This document shows positions 25,702-34,032 of a stretch of DNA of 64,000 nt, piece after piece. The notes below the pieces were generated by a model that was not told the origin of the DNA, did not search any database, and was given only the letters and a program-made list of their open reading frames with translations. The stretch is from Acidovorax sp. DW039 (GTDB lineage: Bacteria > Pseudomonadota > Gammaproteobacteria > Burkholderiales > Burkholderiaceae_C). Position 1 is the first letter of the stretch; the number at the start of each line of letters is the position of its first letter. The translations under genes were made by a program, and so were the position numbers. The DNA is taken from positions 1,178,001 to 1,242,000 of the forward strand of contig NZ_AP029019.1 in assembly GCF_037101375.1 (NCBI RefSeq), written 5' to 3'.

Positions 25702-26301
25702 TCAGGGTGGCGGCAGGCCCAGAAACTGCGCTACCAGGGGCAGGTGGTCGGTAAAGTCGCTCAGGGCGTGGTCACCGCCTTCCAGCAGCCGCAACTGCGC
25801 GTGGGGGTAGCGCCCCACCATCTCGCGCCAGTCCAGCACTTCATCCCCTTTGGCGATGATGGCCAGCTCCGGCGCTGCGGAGGCAGGTGCGGGGTTCAGG
25901 CGCAGGTCCAGCGCTTTGAGCTGGTCTATGTATTCGGGCAGGAAGAAAAATCGCTCTTGCGGGTTGTGCCAGCTGGTTTGCTCTCCCAGGTAGCGGGCCA
26001 GATCCCGGGCAGGGTCTACAGCGGGGTTGAGCAGCACGCTGGGGCAACCGGTCTGCCCTGCCACCCAGCTGGCATAAAAACCGCCCAGCGAAGACCCGAT
26101 CACTGCCATGCTGCTGTGCGGCCAGTGCTTCACCTGTTGCATCACCTCGGCCATGGCCTGGGCGGGGGAGGGCGGAAGCTGCGGACACCAGAACTGCACC
26201 TGCGGGCAGACTCGCGCCATGTACTCCGCCATCATCCGGGCCTTGGCCGACTGGGGGGATGAGCGAAAGCCGTGCAGGTACAGAAGGTGGGTGAGGGGCA
26301 T
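25702..26301 (-). CDS. YqiA/YcfP-like alpha/beta-fold esterase
   Basis: ATG 26301 gives 199 aa, a small alpha/beta hydrolase. The N-terminal LLYLHGFRSSPQSAKA holds the oxyanion-hole HG motif, GSSLGGFYASW is the nucleophile elbow, and GGDHALSDF gives the catalytic His near the C-terminus. An Asp in KGDEVLDW fits the acid position. It resembles YqiA-type esterases; the physiological substrate is unknown. It is cytoplasmic, with no signal peptide. It is convergent with pglL and divergent from rodA, and is not obviously in an operon. Confidence 0.85.
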   Translation of the reverse strand: MPLTHLLYLHGFRSSPQSAKARMMAEYMARVCPQVQFWCPQLPPSPAQAMAEVMQQVKHWPHSSMAVIGSSLGGFYASWVAGQTGCPSVLLNPAVDPARDLARYLGEQTSWHNPQERFFFLPEYIDQLKALDLRLNPAPASAAPELAIIAKGDEVLDWREMVGRYPHAQLRLLEGGDHALSDFTDHLPLVAQFLGLPPP

Positions 26302-26403
26302 GCTTGGGCTGGAACGCTGAAAAAGGGCGGATTGTGCACTCCGGTGCAAGGTCAGGAGGGCTTGCAGTGACCCCGGTGCGCGCGTGGCATTCGATAATCG
26401 GGG

Positions 26404-27576
26404 ATGGCCGCCGTTTTTGAAAAGACTTCCCTCCTGCAGCGTGTGTTGCCCCTGTTCCGGGGTTTTGACCTGCCTTTGATCTTTGTGGTGCTGATGCTGG
26501 CCAGTGCCGGGCTGGTTGCGATGTATTCATCGGGCTACGACCACGGCACCCGGTTCGTGGACCACGGCCGCAATATGGTGATTGCCGCCACCATCCTGTT
26601 TGTGGTGGCCCAGGTGCCGCCGCAGAAGATCATGGCGTTTGCCGTGCCGCTCTACGCGGCAGGGGTGCTGCTGCTGGTGGCGGTGGCGCTTTTTGGCATT
26701 ACCAAAAAGGGGGCCACCCGGTGGCTGAACGTGGGCTTGGTCATCCAGCCCAGCGAGATTTTGAAGATTGCCATGCCGTTGATGCTGGCCTGGTGGTTCC
26801 AGAAACGGGAAGGGCAGTTGCGCCCGCTGGACTTTGCTGCTGCCGGTCTGCTGCTGGCGGTGCCGGTCGGGCTCATCATGAAGCAGCCCGACCTGGGGAC
26901 ATCGCTGCTGGTGCTGGCCGCCGGGCTTTCGGTGATCTTTTTTGCGGGCTTGTCCTGGAAGCTGGTGCTGCCGCCCGTCATCATCGGTGGCATTGGCATT
27001 GCCCTGATCGTGTGGTTTGAACCCCAGCTGTGCGCCGACGGGGTGCGCTGGCCGGTGCTGCACGACTACCAGCAGCAACGCATCTGCACCCTGCTGGACC
27101 CCACACGCGACCCGCTGGGCAAGGGCTTTCACATCATCCAGGGGATGATTGCCATCGGCTCGGGTGGGCTCACGGGCAAGGGCTTCATGGCGGGAACGCA
27201 AACCCATCTGGAGTTCATTCCCGAGCGCACGACCGACTTCATTTTTGCAGCGTATTCCGAGGAGTTCGGGCTGGCCGGCAATCTGTTCCTGATTGTGGGC
27301 TTTCTGCTGCTCATCTGGCGTGGGCTGTATATCTCGCTGGGGGCCACGACCCTGTTTGGCCGTCTGATGGCGGGCGCGGTGTCCATGATCTTCTTTACCT
27401 ATGCCTTTGTGAACATGGGCATGGTCAGCGGCATCCTGCCCGTGGTGGGCGTGCCCCTGCCGTTCATCAGCTACGGCGGCACGGCCATGGTGACGCTGGG
27501 GCTGGCCCTGGGCATCCTGATGTCGGTGGCCCGCGCCCAGCGGCAGGAACCCGCCAAAGCGCGAACGCCGCTTTGA
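26404..27576 (+). CDS. rodA: Rod-shape-determining SEDS glycosyltransferase RodA
   Basis: The 390-residue polytopic protein polymerises lipid II for cell elongation with PBP2. SEDS motifs are visible: TKKGATRWLNVGLVIQPSEILKI, MKQPDLGTSL (catalytic Asp region), HEFIPERTTDFIFAAYSEEFG-type loop and the C-terminal GVPLPFISYGGTAMV signature. About ten membrane helices are predicted. In many genomes rodA follows mrdA (PBP2); here the upstream neighbour is the esterase on the other strand, so mrdA is not adjacent. Start ATG 26404 has no strong Shine-Dalgarno. Confidence 0.95.
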   Translation: MAAVFEKTSLLQRVLPLFRGFDLPLIFVVLMLASAGLVAMYSSGYDHGTRFVDHGRNMVIAATILFVVAQVPPQKIMAFAVPLYAAGVLLLVAVALFGITKKGATRWLNVGLVIQPSEILKIAMPLMLAWWFQKREGQLRPLDFAAAGLLLAVPVGLIMKQPDLGTSLLVLAAGLSVIFFAGLSWKLVLPPVIIGGIGIALIVWFEPQLCADGVRWPVLHDYQQQRICTLLDPTRDPLGKGFHIIQGMIAIGSGGLTGKGFMAGTQTHLEFIPERTTDFIFAAYSEEFGLAGNLFLIVGFLLLIWRGLYISLGATTLFGRLMAGAVSMIFFTYAFVNMGMVSGILPVVGVPLPFISYGGTAMVTLGLALGILMSVARAQRQEPAKARTPL

Positions 27577-27704
27577 GCTGAAACGCTGAGAGTTCGCTAC
27601 TCCTGGACCCCGCCACGGCATAGGGAAATGGGGTCTCCACCCTTGCCTGCGCCCCGCCACAGCGGGTACAACGCGCGCAGTGGGGTCTCTTGGAGGTGTT
27701 TCCG

Positions 27705-28043
27705 ATGGCGGCCAAGTTCGAGCTGAAAAAGACGTCCGACGACAAGTTCGTGTTCAACCTGCTCGCGTCCAACGGGCAGGTCATACTGACCAGCGAGACT
27801 TACCACTCGCATGCCAGTGCCCTGCAGGGCATTGAGTCGGTCAAAAAGCACGCTCCCCATGACGCCCGCTACGGACGTCTGTGCGCCCGCAACGGCGCAC
27901 CGTACTTCACCCTCAAGGCCGCCAACGGGCAGGTCATTGGCCAGAGCCAGATGTACTCGGGCGCCAAGGCCCGGGATGCGGGCATTGAGGCCGTGCAATG
28001 CCATGCGCAGGATGCCAGCCTGCACGACCTGACGGCATCCTGA
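27705..28043 (+). CDS. YegP-family protein (two DUF1508 repeats)
   Basis: ATG 27705 gives 112 aa. The sequence contains two tandem DUF1508 repeats of about 50 residues: FELKKTSDDKFVFNLLASNG then VILTSETYHSHASALQGIES, and again YFTLKAANGQVIGQSQMY then GAKARDAGIEA. This is the YegP/UPF0339 family, small soluble dimers of unknown function. It is preceded by a short GTCTCTTGGAGG-like ribosome binding region. It stands between rodA and tldD without close spacing to either. A TTG at 27690 would add 5 residues. Confidence 0.88.
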   Translation: MAAKFELKKTSDDKFVFNLLASNGQVILTSETYHSHASALQGIESVKKHAPHDARYGRLCARNGAPYFTLKAANGQVIGQSQMYSGAKARDAGIEAVQCHAQDASLHDLTAS

Positions 28044-28118
28044 TTCCATCTGCGGGGCTCACTCTGGTGGTTTCCCCCTGTGGCGGCGGGGATGGGGTTG
28101 CGCGCCTAAAATGTGGCG

Positions 28119-29603
28119 ATGACCTTTCGCTCCTCTACTGCTGCGCCCCAGCGCGCTGCCACCACCCAACGTATTGATGTTGCCCGCGAACTGCTCCTGA
28201 CCCCGTTCGGGCTGGACGAGAGCCATTTGGCCCGCGCTCTGGCGGAGATTCGCGCCCATCAGGTGGACGATGCGGACCTGTATTTCCAGTACACCCGCAG
28301 CGAAGGCTGGAGCCTGGAAGAGGGCATCGTCAAGACGGGCTCCTTCAGCATTGACCAGGGCGTGGGCGTGCGCGCCGTGAGTGGCGAAAAGACAGCCTTT
28401 GCCTACTCGGACGATATTTCCGAGGCCTCTTTGCTGGACGCAGCGCGCACCGTGCGTTCCATCTCGTCAGTGGCCCAGGCGGGGCGGGTGCGTGTGCCTG
28501 CCAAAAAGGTCGCCACCAGCCGCAGCCTATACCAGGGCGTAGACCCCATCGCCTCGCTGGACAGCACAGCCAAGGTGGCCCTGCTGGAGCGTCTGGAGCA
28601 GCGCGCCCGCGCCAAAGATCCCCGCGTGGCCCAGGTGATGGCGGGCCTGGCGAGCGAGTACGACGTGGTGCTGGTGGCCCGTGCCGACGGCACTCTGGCG
28701 GCAGATGTGCGCCCTCTGGTGCGTCTCTCGATCACGGTCATTGCAGAGCAGAACGGCCGCCGCGAAATGGGATCTGCCGGTGGTGGCGGGCGTTTTGGTC
28801 TGGCTTATTTTGACGATGCACTGCTCGGCCAGTATGTGGATGAGGCAGTCAACGCCGCGCTGGTGAACCTGGATTCCCGTCCTGCACCTGCTGGCGAGAT
28901 GACGGTGGTGCTGGGCTCGGGCTGGCCAGGCATTCTGCTGCACGAAGCCGTGGGCCACGGGCTGGAAGGAGACTTCAACCGCAAGGGTTCCAGCGCCTTC
29001 AGTGGCCGCATTGGCCAGCGGGTGGCGGCCAAGGGCGTCACGGTGCTGGACGATGGCACCATTGCCGACCGCCGTGGTTCGCTGAACGTGGACGATGAGG
29101 GCAACGCCAGCCAGCGCAATGTGCTCATCGAGGACGGCATTCTGCGTGGCTACATCCAGGATTCGCTGAACGCCCGCCTCATGGGGGTTGCGCCCACGGG
29201 CAATGGTCGCCGCGAGAGCTACGCCCACATCCCCATGCCCCGCATGACGAACACCTACATGCTGGGCGGCGACAAGGACCCGCAGGAAATCATTGCCAGC
29301 ATCAAAAAGGGGCTGTACGCCAGCAACTTTGGGGGTGGGCAGGTGGATATCACCTCCGGCAAATTCGTGTTCTCCGCCAGCGAGGCTTACTGGGTGGAAA
29401 ACGGCAAGATCCAGTATCCCGTCAAGGGCGCGACCATCGTGGGCAGCGGCCCGGAGTCGCTCAAGAAGGTCACCATGATCGGTAACGACATGCGCCTGGA
29501 CAGCGGCGTAGGTACTTGCGGCAAGGAAGGCCAGAGCGTGCCGGTTGGCGTGGGGCAGCCCACGCTGCGCATTGAGGGCCTGACCGTCGGCGGAACGGCC
29601 TGA
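28119..29603 (+). CDS. tldD: Metalloprotease TldD
   Basis: 494 aa from ATG 28119 (a GTG two codons upstream is in frame). TldD with TldE/PmbA degrades peptides and processes microcins and the CcdA antitoxin in the cytoplasm. The zinc motif is HEAVGHGLEGDFN (HExxxH) near residue 275, with the second-shell segment RMTNTYMLGGDKDP and conserved GGGQVDITSGKFVFSASEAY. The family's C-terminal end SGVGTCGKEGQSVPVGVGQPTLRI is present. The tldE/pmbA partner is not in this window. Confidence 0.95.
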   Translation: MTFRSSTAAPQRAATTQRIDVARELLLTPFGLDESHLARALAEIRAHQVDDADLYFQYTRSEGWSLEEGIVKTGSFSIDQGVGVRAVSGEKTAFAYSDDISEASLLDAARTVRSISSVAQAGRVRVPAKKVATSRSLYQGVDPIASLDSTAKVALLERLEQRARAKDPRVAQVMAGLASEYDVVLVARADGTLAADVRPLVRLSITVIAEQNGRREMGSAGGGGRFGLAYFDDALLGQYVDEAVNAALVNLDSRPAPAGEMTVVLGSGWPGILLHEAVGHGLEGDFNRKGSSAFSGRIGQRVAAKGVTVLDDGTIADRRGSLNVDDEGNASQRNVLIEDGILRGYIQDSLNARLMGVAPTGNGRRESYAHIPMPRMTNTYMLGGDKDPQEIIASIKKGLYASNFGGGQVDITSGKFVFSASEAYWVENGKIQYPVKGATIVGSGPESLKKVTMIGNDMRLDSGVGTCGKEGQSVPVGVGQPTLRIEGLTVGGTA

Positions 29604-29782
29604 GCGGGTTTTGCGCTGAGCTGCGCTTGCGCAGCAAGCATCTTTGAGAGTGTAAAAACATCGTTAAAAGCTGAGGCTTGTGTTGCGTGGCGGCCACCTG
29701 CAGGTGGTTGCCTGCTGCCCAGGGCCCCGGCTGCGTCTGTGCGGACCTGCACAGAGCACCGTGCCGGGCGCACAATCGCCGC

Positions 29783-30325
29783 ATGTCCGTGCCGCGCACA
29801 TCCCTGCCACCCAGTCTTCAGTCTTTTGGAGACATCAGCCGCTTTCTGCGCGAAGGTGTGGCCGACGAGGATTCGCGCCAGTTGCGTGACAGCCTGAGCG
29901 TGCTCTCTGGTCTGATCGAAGAGGCCGTGCGCGCCCGCCGCTCCAGCACCGATGCGGCCGTCATCCTGCGCGCTGCAACCCAGCTTTTTCAGAATGCGCG
30001 AGAACACCAGTTGCTGTTGACCGGCTTGGGCTCTGCATGGCATGGGCTGTACGAGTTCGACGCTTATCAGCGAGCCCTGTGGGAACTGCGTTCTGCCATC
30101 AGTGCCTGGAAGCAGGCGCTGGAGCAGCGCAGCAGCGGCGAAGCCGCCTGCTTTGACCGGTTTGAGTTGCTGGCATGGCGTACCTTGGGCGAGGCCTTGC
30201 TGCTCATCGACATGTATGAACATGATGGGCGGGCGGATACCACCACAGACGACGCTTCAACGGCTTCCCGCCCTGCAAGCTGGTGGGATCGCTTGCGGCG
30301 TCGTTGGCTGGGAAGCCGGGGCTGA
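29783..30325 (+). CDS. Hypothetical helical protein
   Basis: ATG 29783 gives 180 residues of mostly helical character. The N-terminal region SLQSFGDISRFLREGVADED is followed by a repeat-like helical stretch, ARRSSTDAAVILRAATQLFQ and RALWELRSAISAWKQALEQR. A basic Trp-rich tail, SWWDRLRRRWLGSRG, could bind membrane or nucleic acid. There is no signal peptide or known domain. It lies directly upstream of the aroG leader region with a gap of 127 bp and probably belongs to a separate transcript. Function unknown. Confidence 0.65.
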   Translation: MSVPRTSLPPSLQSFGDISRFLREGVADEDSRQLRDSLSVLSGLIEEAVRARRSSTDAAVILRAATQLFQNAREHQLLLTGLGSAWHGLYEFDAYQRALWELRSAISAWKQALEQRSSGEAACFDRFELLAWRTLGEALLLIDMYEHDGRADTTTDDASTASRPASWWDRLRRRWLGSRG

Positions 30326-30452
30326 GTCGCCTCTTTCTCCGGTTCCGATGCTTCCAGGATCACAGCGCGCTGAAGTCGCCTGTGGTTTTTTGGGGCCAGC
30401 GAGTGACGCCGCCCTTGCCGAACCACCCCCAGGCTGTGCTACATTGAAAGAC

Positions 30453-30509
30453 ATGCAAGTTCGCAGCGCGTTTTATTTTTGGTTTTTTATCTCGGTCCCA
30501 GGCGGATGA
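30453..30509 (+). CDS. Aromatic leader peptide of aroG (attenuation)
   Basis: An 18-codon reading frame, MQVRSAFYFWFFISVPGG, starts at ATG 30453 and ends at TGA 30507. The run Phe-Tyr-Phe-Trp-Phe-Phe (30471-30488) has all three aromatic amino acids that are products of the pathway. It lies 125 bp before aroG and 40 bp before a strong intrinsic terminator, the layout of a translation-sensing attenuator. Ribosome stalling at these codons would report aromatic amino acid shortage. The start has only a weak GAAAG ribosome binding site. It is too short for routine gene finders. Confidence 0.85.
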   Translation: MQVRSAFYFWFFISVPGG

Positions 30510-30548
30510 GAGGGAAACGCGCAAGCACCTAAAAAACCTTCACCAGAC

Positions 30549-30587
30549 AACCGCCGAAGCTGAAAAGCCCGGCGGTTTTTGTTTTTT
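30549..30587 (+). terminator. Attenuator terminator upstream of aroG
   Basis: AACCGCCG (30549-30556) pairs with CGGCGGTT (30570-30577), 8 bp with a 13-nt loop, then TTTTTGTTTTTT. Two competing pairings exist. GGCGG at 30501-30505, inside the leader end, can pair with CCGCC at 30551-30555. GGTTTTTTA (30481-30489) can pair exactly with TAAAAAACC (30530-30538). Confidence 0.87.
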
Positions 30588-30633
30588 CAGCCCCCCGTTT
30601 TTTTCATCTTTCAACCCTCACGAGGAAGACAAC

Positions 30634-31755
30634 ATGAGCGTGCAAGCCACTCCCGCCAGCGATGCCTGGTACCGCAGCGTCGACAAAACCAGCCAGACCG
30701 ACGACGAACGTATCAAGGACATCACCGTGTTGCCTCCTCCCGAACACCTGATCCGCTTCTTCCCCATCAGCAACACGCCGGTGGAAGGGCTCATCAGCCA
30801 GACCCGCAAGAACATCCACAACATCATGGCCGGACAGGACGATCGCTTGCTCGTCATCATCGGCCCCTGCTCCATCCACGATCCCGTGGCTGCGCTCGAT
30901 TACGCCCGCCGCCTGAAGGTGGTGCGCGAGCAGTACAAGGACACGCTCGAGATCGTGATGCGCGTGTACTTCGAAAAGCCCCGCACCACCGTGGGCTGGA
31001 AGGGCCTCATCAACGATCCCTACCTGGACGAGACCTACCGCATCGACGAAGGCCTGCGCATTGCGCGCCAGCTGCTCATCGACATCAACCGCCTGGGCAT
31101 GCCTGCGGGCAGCGAGTTCCTGGACGTGATCTCTCCCCAGTACATTGGCGACCTGATTGCCTGGGGTGCCATTGGTGCCCGCACGACCGAGAGCCAGGTG
31201 CACCGCGAGCTGGCTTCGGGCCTGTCCGCTCCCATCGGTTTCAAGAACGGCACAGACGGCAACATCCGCATTGCCACGGATGCCATCCAGTCGGCCAGCC
31301 GCGGTCACCACTTCCTGTCCGTGCACAAGAATGGCCAGGTCGCCATCGTCAACACCAACGGCAACAAGGATTGCCACGTGATCCTGCGTGGCGGCAAGGC
31401 CCCCAATTACGACGCTGCCAGCGTGGCCGCCGCCTGCAAGGACCTGGAGGCCGCCAAGCTGCCCGCCACGCTGATGGTGGACTGCAGCCACGCCAACAGC
31501 AACAAGCAGCACGAGCGCCAGCTGGATGTGGCGCGTGACATTGCGGCCCAGATTGCAGGCGGCTCGCGCAGCGTGTTCGGCGTGATGATCGAAAGCCATA
31601 TCAACGCGGGGGCGCAGAAGTTCACCCCCGGCAAGGACGATGCCTGTGCGCTGGAGTACGGCAAGAGCATCACCGATGCCTGCCTGGGCTGGGACGACTC
31701 GCTGACGGCGCTGGCAGACCTGTCGGCTGCCGTGCAGGCGCGCCGCGCTCGCTGA
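30634..31755 (+). CDS. aroG: 3-deoxy-7-phosphoheptulonate (DAHP) synthase, class I
   Basis: 373 aa, typical for the AroF/G/H type. It condenses phosphoenolpyruvate with erythrose 4-phosphate, the first step of the shikimate pathway. Landmarks are LLVIIGPCSIHDP (active-site Cys), RVYFEKPRTTVGWKGLINDP, GARTTESQVHRELASGL, GFKNGTDGN, HHFLSVHKNG, ILRGGKAPNYD and DCSHANSNK. ATG 30634 has AGGAAG upstream. Expression is predicted to be controlled by the leader peptide and terminator at 30453-30587. Which aromatic amino acid inhibits the enzyme cannot be told from sequence, so the symbol is a family label. Confidence 0.95.
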   Translation: MSVQATPASDAWYRSVDKTSQTDDERIKDITVLPPPEHLIRFFPISNTPVEGLISQTRKNIHNIMAGQDDRLLVIIGPCSIHDPVAALDYARRLKVVREQYKDTLEIVMRVYFEKPRTTVGWKGLINDPYLDETYRIDEGLRIARQLLIDINRLGMPAGSEFLDVISPQYIGDLIAWGAIGARTTESQVHRELASGLSAPIGFKNGTDGNIRIATDAIQSASRGHHFLSVHKNGQVAIVNTNGNKDCHVILRGGKAPNYDAASVAAACKDLEAAKLPATLMVDCSHANSNKQHERQLDVARDIAAQIAGGSRSVFGVMIESHINAGAQKFTPGKDDACALEYGKSITDACLGWDDSLTALADLSAAVQARRAR

Positions 31756-31865
31756 AGCGGCGGGCTGGCGCTACAGGGAAAAGACGGAGATGCACCCGGT
31801 GGGCACAGCGTGTAAGCTCACCGGAACTCATCCCAGTTCTTCCACGATTGCAACGAGGTCACCCC

Positions 31866-32177
31866 ATGCCCAGTGAAGTATCCGTCCGTCTGGCTGCCGA
31901 TCAGGAATACCGTTTTGACCTGTCCAGCGCGGAGCCCATGGCCCACGAGGCCGCCCGCCTGTGGCTGGACGAGCAATTCACCACGCTCGACTGCGAGCCG
32001 CTGCGGGCCAGCGGCAAAGTCTTGCTGGCCGACAAGGTGCTGACCGTGGCGCAGGCTGCCGGGGCAGCATTGTTCTCGCAAGCAGAGTGGGGCCAGCGCT
32101 TTGCCCTGGCGGCCAGTGCGGCGCTGGCGCGGCCGATCGTGCGTGTGGATGTGCCAGCCATGGCCATCACGTACTGA
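31866..32177 (+). CDS. Small hypothetical protein
   Basis: ATG 31866 gives 103 aa, with a GAGG sequence upstream (31852-31855). It begins MPSEVSVRLAADQEYRFDLS and continues with a helix-rich region containing LWLDEQFTTLDCEPLRASGK, then ALFSQAEWGQRFALAASAAL. No signal peptide or known domain. It is downstream of aroG by 110 bp and may be independent. The stop TGA (32175-32177) overlaps the start of a dispersed palindrome. Confidence 0.65.
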   Translation: MPSEVSVRLAADQEYRFDLSSAEPMAHEAARLWLDEQFTTLDCEPLRASGKVLLADKVLTVAQAAGAALFSQAEWGQRFALAASAALARPIVRVDVPAMAITY

Positions 32178-32291
32178 GAGCGGCCAACACAACCCCCCCT
32201 GGCCTCGTTGTTCCGTCTTGTCGTACTGCTTGTACTGCCTGCGACGCAACGCCTGGCCAGGGTCGCTTCGCTGGCTTGTGTGAGCCGCTCC
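32177..32291. repeat. Dispersed ~110-bp imperfect palindrome, copy 4
   Basis: AGAGCGGCCAACACAACC to GGCTTGTGTGAGCCGCTC, with inner GTTCCGTC/ GACGCAAC arms. The first base is the last base of a stop codon. Confidence 0.88.
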
Positions 32292-32331
32292 AAGCGGCCG
32301 AGCTTCAGCATTGCCATTCCACAAGTGATGA

Positions 32332-32392
32332 GCATAAAAATAGCTGCCAGCGCTTGATGGATAAGTGCAGGCAGCTATTGTTTTTATAGTGC
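32332..32392. repeat. Short dispersed repeat, copy
   Basis: GCATAAAAATAGCTGCCAGC then CGCTTGATGGATAAGTGCAG and GCAGCTATTGTTTTTATAG. The ends repeat AAAAATAGCTGC inverted as GCAGCTATTGTTTTT, so it can form a long hairpin with a T-run reading toward mpl's 3' end. Confidence 0.7.
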
Positions 32393-32411
32393 TTGTAACG
32401 TTGCCGTAGCG

Positions 32412-33836
32412 TTACCCGCGTTGCAGCGCCTCCAGCAACCGGGCGTGGATGCCGCCAAAACCGCCATTGCTCATGCACACCACATGGTCGCCGGGGCGAG
32501 CGGCCTGGGTGATCTGCTCCACCAGGGTGGCAATGTCTGGTGCAGTCTGCGCACGTTGGCCCATGCCCACGCCCAGCGGTGCCAGGGCTTCGGCGGCATC
32601 CCAGTCCAGCCCCGCTGTGTGGCAGAACACCAGATCGGCAGGCTCCAGCGCCCAGGGCAGCTGGCTTTTCATGGCCCCCAGCTTCATGGTGTTGCTGCGG
32701 GGCTCGAACACGGCCAGGATGCGGGCTTCCGCCCCCAGGCTGCGGCGCAGGCCATCCAGCGTGGTGCGCAGGGCGGTGGGGTGGTGCGCAAAGTCGTCGT
32801 ACACGGCAATGCCGCGCACGGTACCGCGCAGCTCCATGCGGCGCTTCACGTTCTGGAACTGGCCCAGCGCGGCAGCGGCCACCTCGGGGTGGACGCCCAC
32901 ATCCTGCGCGGCGGCGATGGCCGCTAGCGCATTGAGCTGGTTGTGCACGCCGGTCAGCGCCCATTCCACCCGCGCCACTTTGCGGCCTTGGTGCAATACA
33001 TCAAAGGCCTGCGGGTCGCCTTCGGCCGTGAAGTCGCTCACGGCAGCACCAAAGCTGCTCACCTCGCTCCAGCAGCCTTTGTTCAAGACACGGGTCAGGC
33101 TCTCTTCCAGCCCGTTGGTCACGACGCGGCCCGAGGGGGGCACGGTGCGCACCAGGTGGTGGAACTGGCGCTCGATGGCAGCCAGGTCGTCAAAGATGTC
33201 GGCGTGGTCAAATTCCAGGTTGTTCAGCACTGCCGTGCGGGGGCGGTAGTGCACAAACTTGCTGCGCTTGTCGAAGAAGGCGGTGTCGTACTCGTCCGCC
33301 TCGATCACGAACAGCGGGCGCTGACCTTGCGCGCCAGGGCCGGGTTGTGGGCGCTGCGCGGCGCCCAGGCGGGCAGAGATGCCGAAGTTCAGCGGCACGC
33401 CACCGATCAGAAAGCCCGGCTGCAAGCCTGCGCTCTCCAGAATCCACGACAGCATGGAGGTGGTGGTGGTCTTGCCATGCGTGCCCGCCACGGCCAGCAC
33501 ATGGCGGCCTTGCAGCACATGCTCGGCCAGCCACTGGGGGCCGCTGGTGTAGGGCAAGCCTGCGTCCAGAATGGCTTCCATCAGCGGGAACTTGGGTGAG
33601 CCATCGGCCAGACGGGCACGGCTGACCACGTTGCCCACCACAAACATGTCGGGTTGCAGCGCCAGCTGCTCGGCCCCAAAGCCTTCAATCAGGTCAATGC
33701 CCAGGGCGCGGAGCTGGTCGCTCATGGGGGGGTAGACCCCGGCATCGCAGCCGGTGACCTTGTGCCCTGCCTCGCGGGCGAGGGCTGCCAGGCCGCCCAT
33801 GAAGGTTCCGCAGATTCCGAGTATGTGTATGTGCAT
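32412..33836 (-). CDS. mpl: UDP-N-acetylmuramate:L-alanyl-gamma-D-glutamyl-meso-diaminopimelate ligase
   Basis: 474 aa, a Mur-ligase of the peptidoglycan recycling pathway that joins recovered tripeptide to UDP-MurNAc in the cytoplasm. It begins MHIHILGICGTFMGGLAALA, has the ATP loop AVAGTHGKTTTTSMLSWILE around residues 117-136, the central domain with EADEYDTAFFDKRSKFVHYR and LNNLEFDHADIFDD, and a third domain with YDDFAHHPTALRTTLDGLR. An insert of about 15 residues (RPQPGPGAQGQ region) occurs before EADEYD. It is single, ending beside the repeat pair at 32177-32392. Confidence 0.95.
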   Translation of the reverse strand: MHIHILGICGTFMGGLAALAREAGHKVTGCDAGVYPPMSDQLRALGIDLIEGFGAEQLALQPDMFVVGNVVSRARLADGSPKFPLMEAILDAGLPYTSGPQWLAEHVLQGRHVLAVAGTHGKTTTTSMLSWILESAGLQPGFLIGGVPLNFGISARLGAAQRPQPGPGAQGQRPLFVIEADEYDTAFFDKRSKFVHYRPRTAVLNNLEFDHADIFDDLAAIERQFHHLVRTVPPSGRVVTNGLEESLTRVLNKGCWSEVSSFGAAVSDFTAEGDPQAFDVLHQGRKVARVEWALTGVHNQLNALAAIAAAQDVGVHPEVAAAALGQFQNVKRRMELRGTVRGIAVYDDFAHHPTALRTTLDGLRRSLGAEARILAVFEPRSNTMKLGAMKSQLPWALEPADLVFCHTAGLDWDAAEALAPLGVGMGQRAQTAPDIATLVEQITQAARPGDHVVCMSNGGFGGIHARLLEALQRG

Positions 33837-34032
33837 GGCGGGGGATTCTAATGACGGGCCATGGGGGGCTCGGTCTGCTGGCGCGCACGCTGCGCACCAG
33901 GGCCAGGTGATGAAGCCAGTGCGCTGAATGATCGGGAAGAAATGGCACCCCTGCCGTGCCGATGTCCCTGTTGCAGGGTGGCAGGAGTGCGAAAAAACGG
34001 CGAGGGCATTGCGCCCCCGCGTGGGTCCGTCA

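Noticed and set aside
27600..27700. Repeated GGGGTCTC pieces before yegP as a possible riboswitch or operator
   Set aside because: The pieces are short and irregularly spaced, and I could not build a stable or familiar structure.
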